A stretch of DNA of 64,000 nt, taken from contig BBCA01000011.1 of assembly GCA_001311805.1 (NCBI GenBank), positions 1 through 64,000 of the forward strand, in the 5' to 3' direction. The stretch comes from Lentibacillus juripiscarius JCM 12147 (lineage in GTDB: Bacteria > Bacillota > Bacilli > Bacillales_D > Amphibacillaceae). Below the pieces are notes generated by a model, which saw only the letters and a program-made list of their open reading frames with translations, ran no database searches and was not told the origin of the DNA. Shown here in pieces: positions 1 through 10,963 of this stretch (its first letter is position 1; each line of letters starts with the position of its first letter). Made by a program: the position numbers and the translations under genes.

Positions 1-7
1 CGATGTT

Positions 8-106
8 GCGATACGCTCAAAAAGGCACTCATCACCGTAATGAGAGCCCGAACGAGGCAGCGATACGCTCAAAAAGGCACTCACCACCGTAATGAGAGCC
101 CGAACG
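8..106. repeat. Direct repeat, two 47-bp units, period 52
   Basis: Two nearly identical 47-bp units lie at 8-54 and 60-106, separated by 5 bp; they differ at one visible base. Each carries the self-complementary CTCAT/ATGAG arms. A shorter inverted repeat with the same CTCAT..ATGAG core follows at 128-152 (GTCGCTCAT / ATGAGCGAC). No reading frame supports coding. The array may continue upstream of the window. Confidence 0.8.
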
Positions 107-236
107 GAGTACAAAGCCAACAGAAAAGTCGCTCATTTACGTAATGAGCGACTAAAACCAAATCAATCTTTTAAAACGTAATACGTCCATTGATGAACAC
201 CAACCGCACGAAAATGACTTGCAAGAATACTTCTGA

Positions 237-1081
237 TTATTTTTTAGACGGCACCACCCGGCACCAATCATGGATGGTATTCGTAGTAATCTTGCCATTA
301 GGGAAGAGAAACTTATATTCTTTAATGCTTCTTAATATAGCGTCTGAACTAGACTCTTTAAAATCGCATTTTTGGCAAACGCATTTTCTTTTCTCGATAA
401 GCATGGCAAGAGAGTGGCATTTTGGACAGACGATCCCTTTCCGCAGTTGGCCGTAATCATAGGAAGCAGTCGGTCAAAAGGGGAATCTGTTATATGTAAA
501 GCCACTAATTGGTCTGCAAGTTTTTTATCATATTTTGTTAATTTTGAAGGCAGTGAACTTAATTGGTTCATATAACGATTAAGCTGGCTATGGAAAATGA
601 TTGGTTTATCAGGAGGTGCCTGGTATAAGGTGAATTCCGGATTGATAAAAAGAACGGAAGCATCAATTGGAAAGTTGGATCCTAGGCTAAGGAGCAGCTG
701 ACGTAATAAGGCTTCACTTCTGCTTAACTGGTGAAGCGGATTAATAATTTCTAAGTGGGGCTTTTTGAAGAGCTTATCTGATTCGTAACAATAATCACCT
801 TCATGGTTCTTTACTTCATAAACGTTGATCTTGCCATGTGTGATGATCAGTGTATCGATTTGAAAAGTAGTGTTATTTACTTCCAGCAGTAATTCATTCA
901 CTATCAGGCATTCACATTGCAGTTGTTCTGTTAAAGTATCAAACTGTTTTTCCCCCTCATAGCCTTTTTTCAAATTCAAATAGTGACGTTTATCCTTGCC
1001 GGTTAGCTTCATTCGGGGATTCAATAATTCCAGGGTAATCAATTCTGCAGGCTTCGAACGCGATTTATAAGGCACAAGCAT
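237..1081 (-). CDS. NERD domain protein with C-terminal zinc ribbon (frameshifted)
   Basis: Nuclease-related-domain protein, about 280 residues. The NERD core is seen in the run IDTLII..YEVKNHEGDYCYE, which carries the Asp and Glu-x-Lys residues expected of this restriction-endonuclease-like fold. The frame breaks near 455-460; the other frame reads YGQLRKGIVCPKCHS and continues through a CxxC..CxCxxC zinc ribbon to a stop at 237, so the 332 stop in the first frame is an artefact or mutation. I choose the ATG at 1081 because AAAGG precedes it at a good distance; the ATG at 1090 is too close to that site. The substrate of such proteins is not established. It stands alone, transcribed away from sulP. 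Confidence 0.75.
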
Positions 1082-1472
1082 CGTCCACATCCTTTTTAAA
1101 AACTATTATACATTAAATTCCCCCAATTGGGAAAAATCATCAATAAAAAGAGGAATATGGAAATTAATGTCGAAGTAATCACTGAATTAAAAACTATGAA
1201 AGGACAGAAGGAAATTTACTTGAGGCGTTTATCCACGTACTTTCCGCTGCATTGCAAATCGCACACATCGTCCACATGGGAAATCGGGAACATCCCATTT
1301 CTGAATAAATTCCTCACTTCTAGCGACCTAGCGACATCCCAAATGAAAATTTATTACGACATTCGTGACACATTCCCCGTGTTGCCACCCTAATTTGTTA
1401 AATAGCATACCTATTTCAAGAAAAACAGAGTAAATGAAAGGAAATCAAAAATGGTCACGTTTACATGGGGTT
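1082..1472. other. Intergenic region with no convincing gene
   Basis: Between the NERD gene and the sulP promoter. An open frame of 88 codons exists on the plus strand from 1127, but it has no ribosome site and no recognisable domain. I see no RNA gene. Confidence 0.5.
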
Positions 1473-1500
1473 TTGTAAATTATACATCTTATGTTATGAT
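1473..1500 (+). promoter_or_regulatory. Candidate sigma-A promoter for sulP
   Basis: TTGTAA at 1473-1478 and TATGAT at 1495-1500 with a 16-bp spacer. This would start a leader of about 145 nt before the sulP start codon. Confidence 0.5.
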
Positions 1501-1600
1501 CCGTTTTGTTGAAAACGGAGCTTGCTTTTGCACGATAAAACAATAATTACAAAAAACTAGCCTGCTGCCATTTGCACGTGGTGGCAAGCTAGTTTTTCTA
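1501..1600 (+). promoter_or_regulatory. sulP leader with terminator and possible antiterminator
   Basis: A first hairpin (CCGTTTT / AAAACGG, 1501-1518) is followed by AGCTTGC at 1519-1525. A Rho-independent terminator spans about 1553-1597: AAAACTAGC pairs with GCTAGTTTT and ends in a T run, all before the sulP ribosome site. AGCTTGC at 1519-1525 is exactly complementary to GCAAGCT at 1584-1590 in the 3' arm of the terminator, so an alternative antiterminator pairing is possible. No known riboswitch consensus was recognised. Confidence 0.5.
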
Positions 1601-1653
1601 ATGAAAGGCAAAAGTACTACAGAAAGACGATAAAACATGAAAGGAGTGCTTCA

Positions 1654-3081
1654 TTGAAACTACAAGAAATGAAACAAGAATGGTTTGGAAATGTACGGGG
1701 AGATGTGTTGGCAGGAATAGTAGTCGCATTGGCTCTTATACCAGAGGCAATTGCGTTCTCCATTATTGCTGGAGTAGACCCGATGGTTGGTCTTTATGCA
1801 TCGTTTTGTATTGCGGTCGTCATAGCAATTGTCGGAGGCCGTCCGGGAATGATTTCCGGGGCAACAGGAGCAATGGCTTTGCTAATGGCTGATTTAGTTG
1901 CTGATTATGGGTTACAGTATTTATTGGCGGCGACCATTTTAACAGGAATTATTCAAGTCTTATTTGGTATTTTCAAACTGTCGAAAGTGATGAAATTCGT
2001 CCCGCGTTCAGTAATGGTCGGATTTGTGAACGCACTTGCCATCATGATTCTAATGGCGCAGTTTCAGCATTTTGTAGGCGAAACATGGGTCATGTATGCT
2101 CTCGTTGGATTACGTTGGCCATCATCTATCTTTTTCCGCGTATAACAAAAGTTGTCCCGTCGACACTCGTAGCAATCATCGTCGTAACGGCTATTGCTAT
2201 TTATGGAAATCTGGAAGTTGGAACGGTGGGGGACATGGGAACGTTGACACAACAGTTACCTGTATTTTTAATTCCGTCTATTCCTTTTACAATGGAAACG
2301 TTCATGATTATCCTTCCGTATTCGTTATCACTGGCAATTGTTGGATTACTGGAGTCGCTTTTAACAGCTAATATTATTGATGATGCGACAGATACAGAAA
2401 GCAACAAAAATAAGGAAAGCAGTGGACAGGGAATTGCTAACGTTGTAACAGGATTTTTGGTGGAATGGCTGGTTGTGCCATGATCGGTCAGTCGGTTATC
2501 AACGTGAAATCAGGAGGTTCCCGAAGATTATCTTCACTTGTTGCAGGTGTGTTTTTGATGTTTTTAATTATCGTGCTGGGTGGATTGGTCGTTCAAATTC
2601 CAATGGCAGCACTTGCTGGTGTCATGATCATGGTTTCTATTAGTACGTTTGATTGGTCTTCGGTTAAACATTTGAACAAACTGCCAAGAACAGATGCAGC
2701 TGTCATGGTAACGACAGTTGGAATTGTTCTCGCTACTCATAATTTATCCATTGGTGTGTTGGCCGGCGTACTGTTAAGTGCTATATTCTTTGCTGCAAAA
2801 TTTCTAAAGTAAACGTGACAGAGGAACTGGATTTACGAGAACAGAAAAAAGTGTACCTAGTAGAAGGGCAATTGTTCTTCGCGTCGGTAAGCGAGTTCCC
2901 GGCTAAGTTTACCTTTGCGGATTCTGTTCAAGAGGTTGAGATTGATTTAACACATGCACATCTATGGGATGATTCGGCCATTGGTGCTTTAGATAAAATC
3001 GAAATGAAATTTGATGAAAATAACATTAAAGTAACTTATTTAGGACTTAATGATGAAAGCCACCACTTGAAAAACGCATAG
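1654..3081 (+). CDS. SulP family anion transporter with STAS domain (frameshifted)
   Basis: Membrane anion (sulfate or bicarbonate class) transporter of the SulP/SLC26 family. TTG start at 1654 follows AAAGGAG. Residues 1-150 hold the first helices, with [20 protein letters not shown] near the N terminus. Breaks occur near 2090-2140, 2470 and 2800; each time another frame continues the family sequence. After the last helix the protein runs into a STAS domain whose [12 protein letters not shown] motif contains the conserved Ser region. Total about 475 residues, normal for the family. Substrate cannot be told from sequence. It is followed 58 bp later by a universal stress protein, a common pairing. 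Preceded by a hairpin leader that may attenuate it. Confidence 0.85.
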
Positions 3082-3138
3082 GCGGACTATCGAAAGCATC
3101 AGGTCATTAATGGTAAGCTGGACAAAGGGGGGGAGGAT

Positions 3139-3555
3139 ATGTTTAAACGAATACTTTTGGCTACGGATGGATCAAAGCATTCGGTTCGTTCAGCTGATCA
3201 TGCGATACAACTTGCTCATCAATTTGATGGAACCATTGATGTGGTTTATGTGGTCGATAGCCAAACATCGAAAACAGATGTCTTGCATAACGACAATAAA
3301 TATGAAATTGAGCATAAACGGAAAGAAAAGATTAAGTCCGTTCAGGATCAAATTCGGCAGTTCGATATAGATTTTAAAGTCCATATACTCCATGGTGAGC
3401 CGGGGCCTACGATCGTTGACTTTGCTAATACCAATGATTTTGATTGTATTGTTATTGGGAGTCGTGGACTAAACAACCTGCAAACCATGATTTTGGGCAG
3501 TGTAAGTCACAAGGTTGCTAAACGAGCAGATTGCCCGGTTTTGATTGTGAAATAA
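3139..3555 (+). CDS. Universal stress protein, UspA family
   Basis: Intact 138-residue cytoplasmic UspA-type protein. The start MFKRILLATDGS is typical, and the C-terminal ATP-binding motif G-x2-G-x9-GS is seen as GSRGLNNLQTMILGS. A very strong ribosome site (GGGGGGAGGAT) precedes ATG 3139. Likely co-transcribed with sulP and ended by the terminator at 3576-3616. The partner or signal it serves is unknown; position suggests a regulatory or stress link to the transporter. Confidence 0.9.
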   Translation: MFKRILLATDGSKHSVRSADHAIQLAHQFDGTIDVVYVVDSQTSKTDVLHNDNKYEIEHKRKEKIKSVQDQIRQFDIDFKVHILHGEPGPTIVDFANTNDFDCIVIGSRGLNNLQTMILGSVSHKVAKRADCPVLIVK

Positions 3556-3575
3556 AAAAAGGATTTTAAGCATGC

Positions 3576-3616
3576 ACTGGCATTTGACCACTTACTTGGC
3601 GAATGCCAGTTTTTTC
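3576..3616 (+). terminator. Rho-independent terminator after uspA
   Basis: ACTGGCATTTG pairs with GAATGCCAGT, followed by TTTTTT. Confidence 0.85.
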
Positions 3617-3669
3617 ATGAAGTTATAATAATGTACTCCTTTATTCTTTAAATTCATCAATTAAATCCT

Positions 3670-4559
3670 TTATTTACTGGACACGGTTCTGTTATGTCGT
3701 TTCCTGCGTTGATACGTAGATAGTATGACTCCTCCCACAATAAATAAGGAACCTAATATCTCTATATCTGTTATCGGCTTGTATAGTAATATTAATCCCA
3801 TAATCATAGCTACAAAAGGCTCTAAGTTAGATAATATGGATGCCTTTGATGCATCAACATGTCGAATGTTGTGATTCCAAACTAGTGTTGCTAAACCATG
3901 TACAACAACAGCTGTCCCGATTAAAAGAGCCCAATCAGACATGTTATTACTTATTCGTAAAGGATTGTCCAGTAAAAAAGCAAACGGGATGGAGACAATA
4001 AAGCCCACAACATTCGAATATAACGTAATGGTCAGGGGATCAGCTCTTTTGGAGAGCCCCCTTGTCATAATAATCATTATAGCGAATGTTATCATCGTTA
4101 CAACAATCCATATAAGCCCTTTATCAATGTTTAAAGAGGATAAGTTTCCTTTCGTTACAACCAGATAAATACCTGTAATCGCAAGAGCAGTGCCCATCAG
4201 CATACGAATCGTTTAATTTTTTCTTTTAAAAAAATGGCAGCTAAAAAGCCAGTTAAAATGGGGGCAGTTGCCAGGATTAAAGCAGATGTTGTTGGATCAG
4301 CAGTTTTGTAATCCAACAAAGACATTGATTTATAAATACACCAATAACCCCTAGAGAGAAAATTGTAAGCATATCTCTTTTATTTAAATGATTTAAATGT
4401 TTTGTAAGAAGCTAATCCGATTAAAAATAGCACAATAAAGAAAAGTCTTAGTGATGTTAACAGAGTTGGGGAGAAATCATGAACTAAAATCTTTCCAAAC
4501 ACAAAATTACTCCCCCATACGACTACACAAAAGGTTAGCCAGGTGTAAGCTTTTAACAT
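3670..4559 (-). CDS. EamA/DMT family transporter (frameshifted)
   Basis: Drug/metabolite-transporter superfamily membrane protein of about 295 residues with two EamA repeats. Starts at ATG 4559 behind TAGGAG and reads MLKAYTWLTFCVVVWGSNFV, the usual first helix. The frame breaks near 4380, 4320 and 4210; reading across gives TADPTTSALILATAPILTGF, the conserved end of the first repeat. The second repeat (3670-4203) is intact and contains the A-S-I-L-S-N-L-E-P segment. Substrate unknown. It converges with uspA. Confidence 0.8.
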
Positions 4560-4687
4560 ATTCGTTCCTATCTCCTATAAAAATGATAACTTTTATATTT
4601 TAAACATAATCGTGTGTCCGGTATACCAATTTGCTTGGCTTGGAGAATGAAATTTCAACAGTACCCCTGCTACTAGCCACTAAAAAG

Positions 4688-5020
4688 GAGAATGGGACAA
4701 AAGTATTGAAGCAACGAAAAATCCGAACAATGATTCAACATTTTTTTTCGTAGATGATCGAATATCAAATTATATCGGATTTTTCTTTTTAAAATAATAG
4801 GGTTTCCACCTAAACCAGCGAAGGAAAAATACGGAGACTCCTGGGGGAGCAGAGGCCTAGATGAGACCCCGCAGTGCGACAGCGCGAGGAGGCTCATCAG
4901 CCGCCCCCGGAAAGTGAAGTATTTTTCTGTAGCGGCGGTTAAAACTTACCCCAACATCATAGGAAAATACTCCAGTCATCATTTGGCTTTAATGCTGATG
5001 ATTTTTGTTATGTTCCAGGC
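4688..5020. repeat. Dispersed ~330-bp repeat, copy 1
   Basis: This stretch is closely similar, in inverted orientation, to 45038-45367. Shared landmarks include GGAGACTCCTGGGGGAGCAG and a GATGAGACCCCGCAGTGCG segment. The ends resemble inverted repeats (GGGACA.. and TGTTCC..), better preserved in copy 2. No frame is conserved between copies, so it is non-coding. Confidence 0.85.
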
Positions 5021-5031
5021 CCCTTTCTAAT

Positions 5032-6731
5032 TCAAAAATATTTGCTGGCTAACCGTTCGGCTGTCCTTGTGGCAAGCGCTTGTGTCGTTAAGGTTGGATT
5101 TGGCCCTCCAAGCGAATTATAATCGGCACTATTATCGGCTATATAGAGTCGTTCGACCTGATAGCTTCGCATGAAGTATCTACGACAAAACCCATTCGCA
5201 TCGTGCTTTGTAAGTGAATATAGTAATTCGGTGGGAGATCACTCCGATGTACCTTTTTGCACCAGCTTGCCGTAAAATATCCGTGGCGATTATAGCTAAT
5301 TGTTCTCTCCTCTTTTTCGATTTTTCACTTGGTACATAGTGTACGAACGGTACCGCTCCATGTTCATCTTTATATGGGGATCCAATTCAACTCTGTTCGA
5401 TAGTTCACTTCGTCATCTGTAATGACGGAAAGGGTAAGCGTCCTTTTGTAGCCCTTCATAGCTTCCTCAAGCTCGGAACCAACCAGTCTTCCTCGACCGT
5501 CCCATATGTCTGAATCGGGTTGACGGAGGGTATTATAGCCATATTGACTGAATCCAAATAAAGGTTGAGCTGAAAGACCGGGGCTTTCTCCAATATTTTC
5601 AATCATGCCAAGACCGGGATAGTCAAGTCGTGCCCCTGACGTATGCCCAACGAATGGATTAATTGATGGACTTCCTAAAGTCTCCATTAATGTTTGTTCA
5701 TCAAATGTTCCAGTAATCATATCCATATAATGATTGGTCAACCCACGTCCTACCCAAGGATTATATGGCAATTCAGAATTCAGCCAAAGGCGTGGTGTTT
5801 CCACACAACCGGCTGCCATCACGACTACTTTTGCACGCAATTCCTCTATTTCCCCAGTCCACGTATCTCGTATTTGGACCCCGACTGCACGTTTACCTCC
5901 GTTAGCACTATGCTCTGTCAACACCTTCATGACAAACGTATTCGGTCTGAACGTCACATTCCCCGTCTTCATCGCTAGAGGGACATAACTGACAGTCGTG
6001 GAGCGTTTTTGCCATCTTGTCAAGCGTTGGACCATAAGGACACCCTTGCCCACAATGGCCACTTAATGTACAACCTTCCATATGGCTTAATTCTTCTAAA
6101 GAATAATTAGGGTCCATTAGATGCTCATTCGGGGGTAAAATGGCATTCGGTTGCGGACGGTATCCGTTGCTCGTTGCATCTAATGTCTGATTTAGGGGGA
6201 AAGCTGCCTTTTCCGCCCCGAAAAAAAAAGTGCTTCTTTCGATGTCGTTGGTGCAAACTCAACTGGTAATGTGTTTTCCACTTTTTCGTAATAGGGGATG
6301 AGTTCATCATAATCAATGGGCCACTCCTCAATCGCATTCGGAAATGCCCGTGGGGAGTTGGCATAATAATGAAGTGTGGACCCTCCAATCCCGGCACTTT
6401 GCCATAATATCGCCTGATCGGGAATATTTCTATACCATGGTGCACGTCTTCGGTCGGCCGATCCCCAACGGAATTTACCGCTGACGAAATCATTCATGTC
6501 ATTTTCAAGTCTTGTCAGCTGCTGGCGATAAAGAGAACCATCCAAATCATTGGGATCTGAACTTTCTTTTGCTTTACCACGGTTTTCATTAGGTTCGGGC
6601 CATTTTCTATTTCCGTACCATGGGCCGGCTTCAAGTACAAACACACGGATTCCTAGTTCTCCAAGCTCTTTGGCAATAACGGGGCCGCCTCCTCCAGCTC
6701 CAATAACAATCACATCAGGATCTGTTTTCAT
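5032..6731 (-). CDS. GMC family FAD-dependent oxidoreductase (frameshifted)
   Basis: Glucose-methanol-choline type flavoenzyme, about 560 residues. ATG 6731 overlaps the stop of the upstream gene (ATGA). The N terminus has the Rossmann motif VIVIGAGGGGPVIAKELGELG, followed by the FAD segment GIGGSTLHYYANSPR. The middle contains CTLSGHCGQGCPYG, cysteine-rich as in gluconate-dehydrogenase-like members. The C terminus reads NSLGGPNPTLTTQALATRTAE, the expected family end, with the stop at 5032. Breaks lie near 6225, 6120-6150, 6000 and 5380. Substrate is unknown. The companion gene upstream is likely a partner subunit. Confidence 0.8.
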
Positions 6732-7360
6732 TCTTCACCCTCATTTCTACCCATTAATAGTAAAAAACCACGGAAATCACGATAACCCAATGATACACCG
6801 GGATAGCCAACTTGCTGCCAACTCCAAGGGAAAAATTCAAGACATCGATGATTCGGTTGATTTAACCGTGTCGAGCCGTAAGCCGGCCACTCGGAATAAT
6901 AGCCAAACAATGAAAGGCGGTTAAGCGCATCCGTTACATTTTTGACTAAACCAGCATTGTTTTGAAAAGGAGATGGTAACACGAAAAGATCAATCTTAAG
7001 ATTTTCTAGTGCAGATACGTTCGAATTCGGTCTTTCCGAGAAAGATGAGAAAACATTCGTCCTCCGGGGAATAGACTTTGGGGAAAGGCTTGTGCCTGAT
7101 GAGCATTTACTAGCTGTGTGGCTGCGACATCTAACATGATAGCCGTTGGATAAGCAGGGGGATAACAGTGTGATGCAATTGCTGCTGAATCGATATGTAG
7201 TGATTTAAACTATAGATGATATATTCATGAACCCCCATATCCTCAGCGTAAAAAAGGGGCTCATGTCCTGGCTGATTTGTTGATGGAAGTAATGCATCAG
7301 TTAAAGCCTGGAAACTTGCTTGCAAATACTCTTGAGTCTGGCTTAAATGACTGATAACAT
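6728..7360 (-). CDS. Partner protein of the GMC oxidoreductase, function unknown (frameshifted)
   Basis: About 210 residues when read across breaks near 7350, 7140 and 6990. The start at 7360 follows a consensus AGGAGGTG site. Visible segments include LTDALLPSTNQPGHEPLFYAEDMGVHEYI and, at the end, WQQVGYPGVSLGYRDFRGF. The stop overlaps the GMC start by four bases, so the two are translationally coupled. Its position matches small subunits paired with GMC dehydrogenases, but unlike the gene at 36162 I see no twin-arginine signal. Function inferred from context only. Confidence 0.6.
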
Positions 7361-7677
7361 TTCACCTCCTTCTAATTTTGGAATACTACTACTGTATTTT
7401 CTAATGCAACTTTTTATGCCTCAATCTTAGAAACGCCGCCTGCATTTGGAGAAAAACATTTTGGAATGACATGCAGATAGATACGGGTGAAATCACTTCT
7501 AAATTGCTTGATGGTTTTCGGGTGGATGTAGCGTATATCTTCAGGGATTATTCTCCGCTTTAGCAGCTCTTGCCACATTTATTACATCTTTCTTTAAACT
7601 ATAAGTAACCCTTATTGGAATCATTATAAATAATTATTTAACTTATAAACAATTCCCGATTATGCTAAAAGCAGGAG
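7361..7677. other. Intergenic region, possible gene remnant
   Basis: About 320 bp between divergent units. A short open stretch near 7470-7550 has no start or domain. I see no terminator or RNA gene. Confidence 0.3.
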
Positions 7678-7686
7678 GTGTTTTTA

Positions 7687-8711
7687 GTGGCGACGACAAA
7701 CACACAGACGGCGACAAAACCATCACCCCGGATGGCATGGCTGGGCGGGGTGGCATTCACATTTCTTATTGCTGCCTTAGGTGCTTTGCTGGCAATGGTT
7801 CCGGGATTTGACCGAGTTGGGCAGCTGGCATGCGCGATTATTATTGCAATTTTTACCGGCAGATTTTTGGCTATCCGGAGGCAATCAGGTCGGGAATTGC
7901 TTTTTCAGCGAAACGGCTGCTGCGTGCAGCTATTATTTTATACGGGCTTAAACTGAACATTGATATCGTATTAAGCGACGGATTAGGATTATTGGTGCGT
8001 GATGCCGGGGTCATTATTTTTGCTATAGCCGCAACGGTCTGGCTGGCAAAAGTATTTAAAGCGGATAAACAGATCTCGCTACTGCTCGGGGTCGGTACTG
8101 GTGTCTGCGGAGCTGCTGCCATTGCTGCTGTAGCGCCAATTATAAAAGCGAAAGAGGAAGATACGGCAATCGGTGTTGGTATTATCGCGTTAATGGGTAC
8201 GATTTTCGCTATCATTTATACCATTTTGCGGCCAGTTTTGCCGTTGGACGCGATTCAATATGGCGTCTGGTCCGGAACCAGTCTGCATGAGGTTGCGCAC
8301 GTGGCACTGGCAGGGGCACCTGCAGGGGAAGATGGGCTGGCGATGGCCCTTCTGGCTAAGTTAGGTCGTGTTTTCTTACTCGTACCGCTTTGTTTTATCC
8401 TCATTTATATCATGAAGCGGAAAAGTAAAAACACAGAAGAGCCGGAAGCTAAAATTGAGTTTCCTTGGTTTCTTGTCGGGTTTATCGTGTTAAGTATTCT
8501 GGGTAGCTATGTGTTCGGCCATTCCATCCCAGTATCTGATGGGCTGATGGAAGGCGTGTTCACATTGACGACATGGTTATTAACCGCAGCGATGGTCGGA
8601 CTGGGCCTGAATGTTAGTTTGAAGGACTTGCGGACAAAAGCAGTCCGTCCACTCGCGGCCATGACAGTTACATCTGTAGCACTATCGATTATTGTGTATT
8701 TCATCGTTTAA
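7687..8711 (+). CDS. YeiH/UPF0324 family putative sulfate exporter (frameshifted once)
   Basis: Polytopic membrane protein of about 340 residues of the YeiH family (PSE, putative sulfate exporter). AGGAGGTG at 7671-7678 makes GTG 7687 the best start; GTG 7678 is also in frame. The break is near 7880; after it the protein reads FGYPEAIRSGIAFSAKRLLRAAIILYG and continues to the family-typical GVGTGVCGAAAIAA and WSGTSLHEVAHVALAG. Ends 8711 before a strong terminator. Substrate in this family is debated. A LysR regulator of a type often linked to yeiH lies at 9867, but two genes intervene. Confidence 0.85.
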
Positions 8712-8730
8712 CAGAATGGTGCTGTTAATT

Positions 8731-8770
8731 AAAAAAGCCAGTGCTCGCTTGCTCGAGTGCTGGCTTTTTC
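8731..8770 (+). terminator. Terminator after the yeiH-like gene
   Basis: AAAAGCCAGTGCTCG pairs with CGAGTGCTGGCTTTTT. Confidence 0.9.
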
Positions 8771-8848
8771 CTTTTATCTTCCTTTCTGAACACGCACAAA
8801 CAGAATTGAATTAAATATCGGCGGCTGATATAATCAAATTACAATGTA

Positions 8849-8867
8849 TCGTCATATGATATAACGA
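8849..8867. promoter_or_regulatory. Candidate PadR operator
   Basis: Imperfect palindrome TCGTCATATGATATAACGA about 30 bp upstream of the padR start. PadR-type regulators often repress their own operon; assignment is by position only. Confidence 0.3.
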
Positions 8868-8899
8868 CTAACGATAATATAGTAATTGGAGGTTTCGTA

Positions 8900-9241
8900 T
8901 TGTCCGAAAGTAATGATCACAATCACATTCCATTGACTGAAGCTGTCTATTATATATTGCTCGCATTTCATACTCCTATGCATGGATATGGCATTATGCA
9001 GTTTGTCAAAGAAATAAGCGATGGTCGCGTTCATTTAGGACCCGGAACACTTTATGGAGCCATAAAGACAATGTTAGAAAAAGGTTGGATTCAATCATTA
9101 GAAGATAACTCAAACGGTCGTAAAAAAGAATACGAGTTGACTCAGCTTGGAAAAGAAGTTGTTCATGCAGAGATAAGCAGACTTCAAGAGCTTGTCATTA
9201 ATGGGAATCAGATAATGAGGGGTGAAAAAAGTGACAGTTAA
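8900..9241 (+). CDS. PadR family transcriptional regulator
   Basis: Intact 113-residue protein. TTG start at 8900 follows TTGGAGG. The winged-helix domain covers roughly residues 10-85: YYILLAFHTPMHGYGIMQFV and LGPGTLYGAIKTMLEKGWI are diagnostic for PadR. The stop lies inside the next gene, an 11-base overlap, which fits the widespread padR-DUF2812 pair. Ligand unknown. Probably autoregulated and controls the DUF2812 gene. Confidence 0.9.
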   Translation: MSESNDHNHIPLTEAVYYILLAFHTPMHGYGIMQFVKEISDGRVHLGPGTLYGAIKTMLEKGWIQSLEDNSNGRKKEYELTQLGKEVVHAEISRLQELVINGNQIMRGEKSDS

Positions 9242-9754
9242 AAAAAGAAGGGTTTTTTCAACTATGAAAAAGAAGAAAAATGGCTGAATGAAATGGCGTC
9301 CAAAGGCCTGAATTTAATTCGTTATTCATTTGCCGAATATACCTTCGAGAGAGGCACTCCAGGAGAATATAATTATCGCCTGGAATTGTTAGACGAATTA
9401 CCCACACACAGTGAAAGCAAGGAATATATGAAATTCATGGAAGAAAATGGTGTCGAGTGTGTGGACTCCTATCTTCGGTGGGTCATTTTTCGTAAAAAAG
9501 CGATTGATGGACCATTTGAAATATATTCTGACTATGAATCTAGAGTAAAACATTATCAAAAAGCAGCTAGTTTAATTGGCATAGCGGTCGGGTTAAATTT
9601 ATTTATAGCCGTTTTGAATATGAATTACTCAACATTTAATCTGTACCTTTCGATGTTAAATTGGCTATTGGTTATCATACTTTCACCCGTACTTATATCC
9701 TATTTAGGAAAAATCAGTAATCTGAAAAAGGAAATGGAATTGCATGATAAATGA
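9231..9754 (+). CDS. DUF2812 domain membrane protein (frameshifted)
   Basis: Starts at GTG 9231 inside padR behind GAGGGGTGA. The opening VTVKKRRVFS must shift near 9256 (a T run) to reach FNYEKEEKWLNEMASKGLNL, the hallmark start of DUF2812. About 170 residues. Two membrane segments lie near the C terminus (AASLIGIAVGLNLFIAVL and YLSMLNWLLVIILSPVLI). Function of the family is unknown; it is regularly encoded with PadR regulators. Confidence 0.8.
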
Positions 9755-9866
9755 GTGTAATCATTTATGTTGCTGGCAATTTTCCGTGTACTCATCTTTT
9801 AGAAAATGGCAGCTCCCGAGAGTTTAACAAATGCAGTCATAGTGGGTAATCAGACAGCCGGCCATA

Positions 9867-10772
9867 TCAGTCGGCTCTAAAAACCGTTAGTTCTTTGTTA
9901 TTCCGCAGCAGTTCGATGAACACCTGCAATGCTTTTGTCTGAAATAAAGAAGCAGTGACGATGGAAAACTGTCGCCGGAAAGGAAGTCCACTCACCTCTA
10001 TGATTTGCAGATCACCATATTGCAGCTCTTTTTGGATGGCCCATTGTGACAATAAACTAATGCCAAGTCCGGCACCAACGGCTTCTTTGATTGGCTGTGT
10101 GCTGCTAATATTCATGACGCTCGTTGGCGAAATACCATATTTCTGGAAAACAGTGTCAGCTGCTTCCCGCGTACCAGATCCCAGCTCCCGCAAAATCCAC
10201 GTCTGTTCTTGTAGTTTTTCCATTGAAACCCTCCTGGGGCTGGCTGCCAGCGGATGTTCAGGGGAGGCGACAACCACCATATCATCTTCGGCAAATGGTT
10301 CTGTCTGCAACAGTTCTTCATCTTTAAAGTGCCCTTCAACAATCCCGACATCCAGCTGATGACGTTTGACAGCATCGGCTATTTCAGCCGTGTTGCCAAT
10401 GCTTACAGTCGGACGGATATCTGGGTATGCTTCGTTCATCTTCGCAATAATATGCGGAAGGACGTATTCGCCAAACGTGTAACTCGCTCCGATAGAAAGT
10501 GGGCCGCCAGCCTTGTTGGCCAGATCATCCACGAGATTTTGCATCCTGGTGTATAACCCGATTATTTCTTTCGCATGGTGATAGACCATTTCTCCGGCTT
10601 TATTCAGCCGAACATATTTGCTCGTCCGCTCCAGCAGGCGCACACCAATATTGTCCTCAAATGTCCGGATATACTGGCTCACTGCCGGCTGCGTCATGTG
10701 CAAAGCTTCTGCAGCCCTGGAAAAATTCTGTTTTTCAGCCACTGTCACAAAAACGTGTAAATGCTGATCCAT
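9867..10772 (-). CDS. LysR family transcriptional regulator
   Basis: Intact, about 301 residues from MDQHLHVFVTVAEKQNFSRA. The N-terminal helix-turn-helix is AAEALHMTQPAVSQYIRTFE (about residues 18-37). The effector domain contains GPLSIGASYTFGEYVLPHI and a late GAGLGISLLSQWA. It resembles CysL/YeiE-type regulators that act on sulfur or anion genes, which fits the nearby yeiH-like gene, but that link is inference. An upstream in-frame extension to 10844 lacks a ribosome site and is not used. Confidence 0.85.
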   Translation of the reverse strand: MDQHLHVFVTVAEKQNFSRAAEALHMTQPAVSQYIRTFEDNIGVRLLERTSKYVRLNKAGEMVYHHAKEIIGLYTRMQNLVDDLANKAGGPLSIGASYTFGEYVLPHIIAKMNEAYPDIRPTVSIGNTAEIADAVKRHQLDVGIVEGHFKDEELLQTEPFAEDDMVVVASPEHPLAASPRRVSMEKLQEQTWILRELGSGTREAADTVFQKYGISPTSVMNISSTQPIKEAVGAGLGISLLSQWAIQKELQYGDLQIIEVSGLPFRRQFSIVTASLFQTKALQVFIELLRNNKELTVFRAD

Positions 10773-10963
10773 CTTCGTTTCACCACTACTTATGTATTTT
10801 ATACCATGTATTATAGCATGTTTTGCAGGATAAACGTCATACAATACACTAGGCCATAGTTCCTGCTGTGGAAAATAGAAGGACCAATCGCCCTAAAAAT
10901 CATGTCGCATTTTGAAAATTATTGTTCTATTCATTGTCGATTTCCTTTATAATAGATTTAAAA

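Noticed and set aside
1127..1393. 88-codon plus-strand ORF upstream of sulP
   Set aside because: No ribosome site and no recognisable family features.
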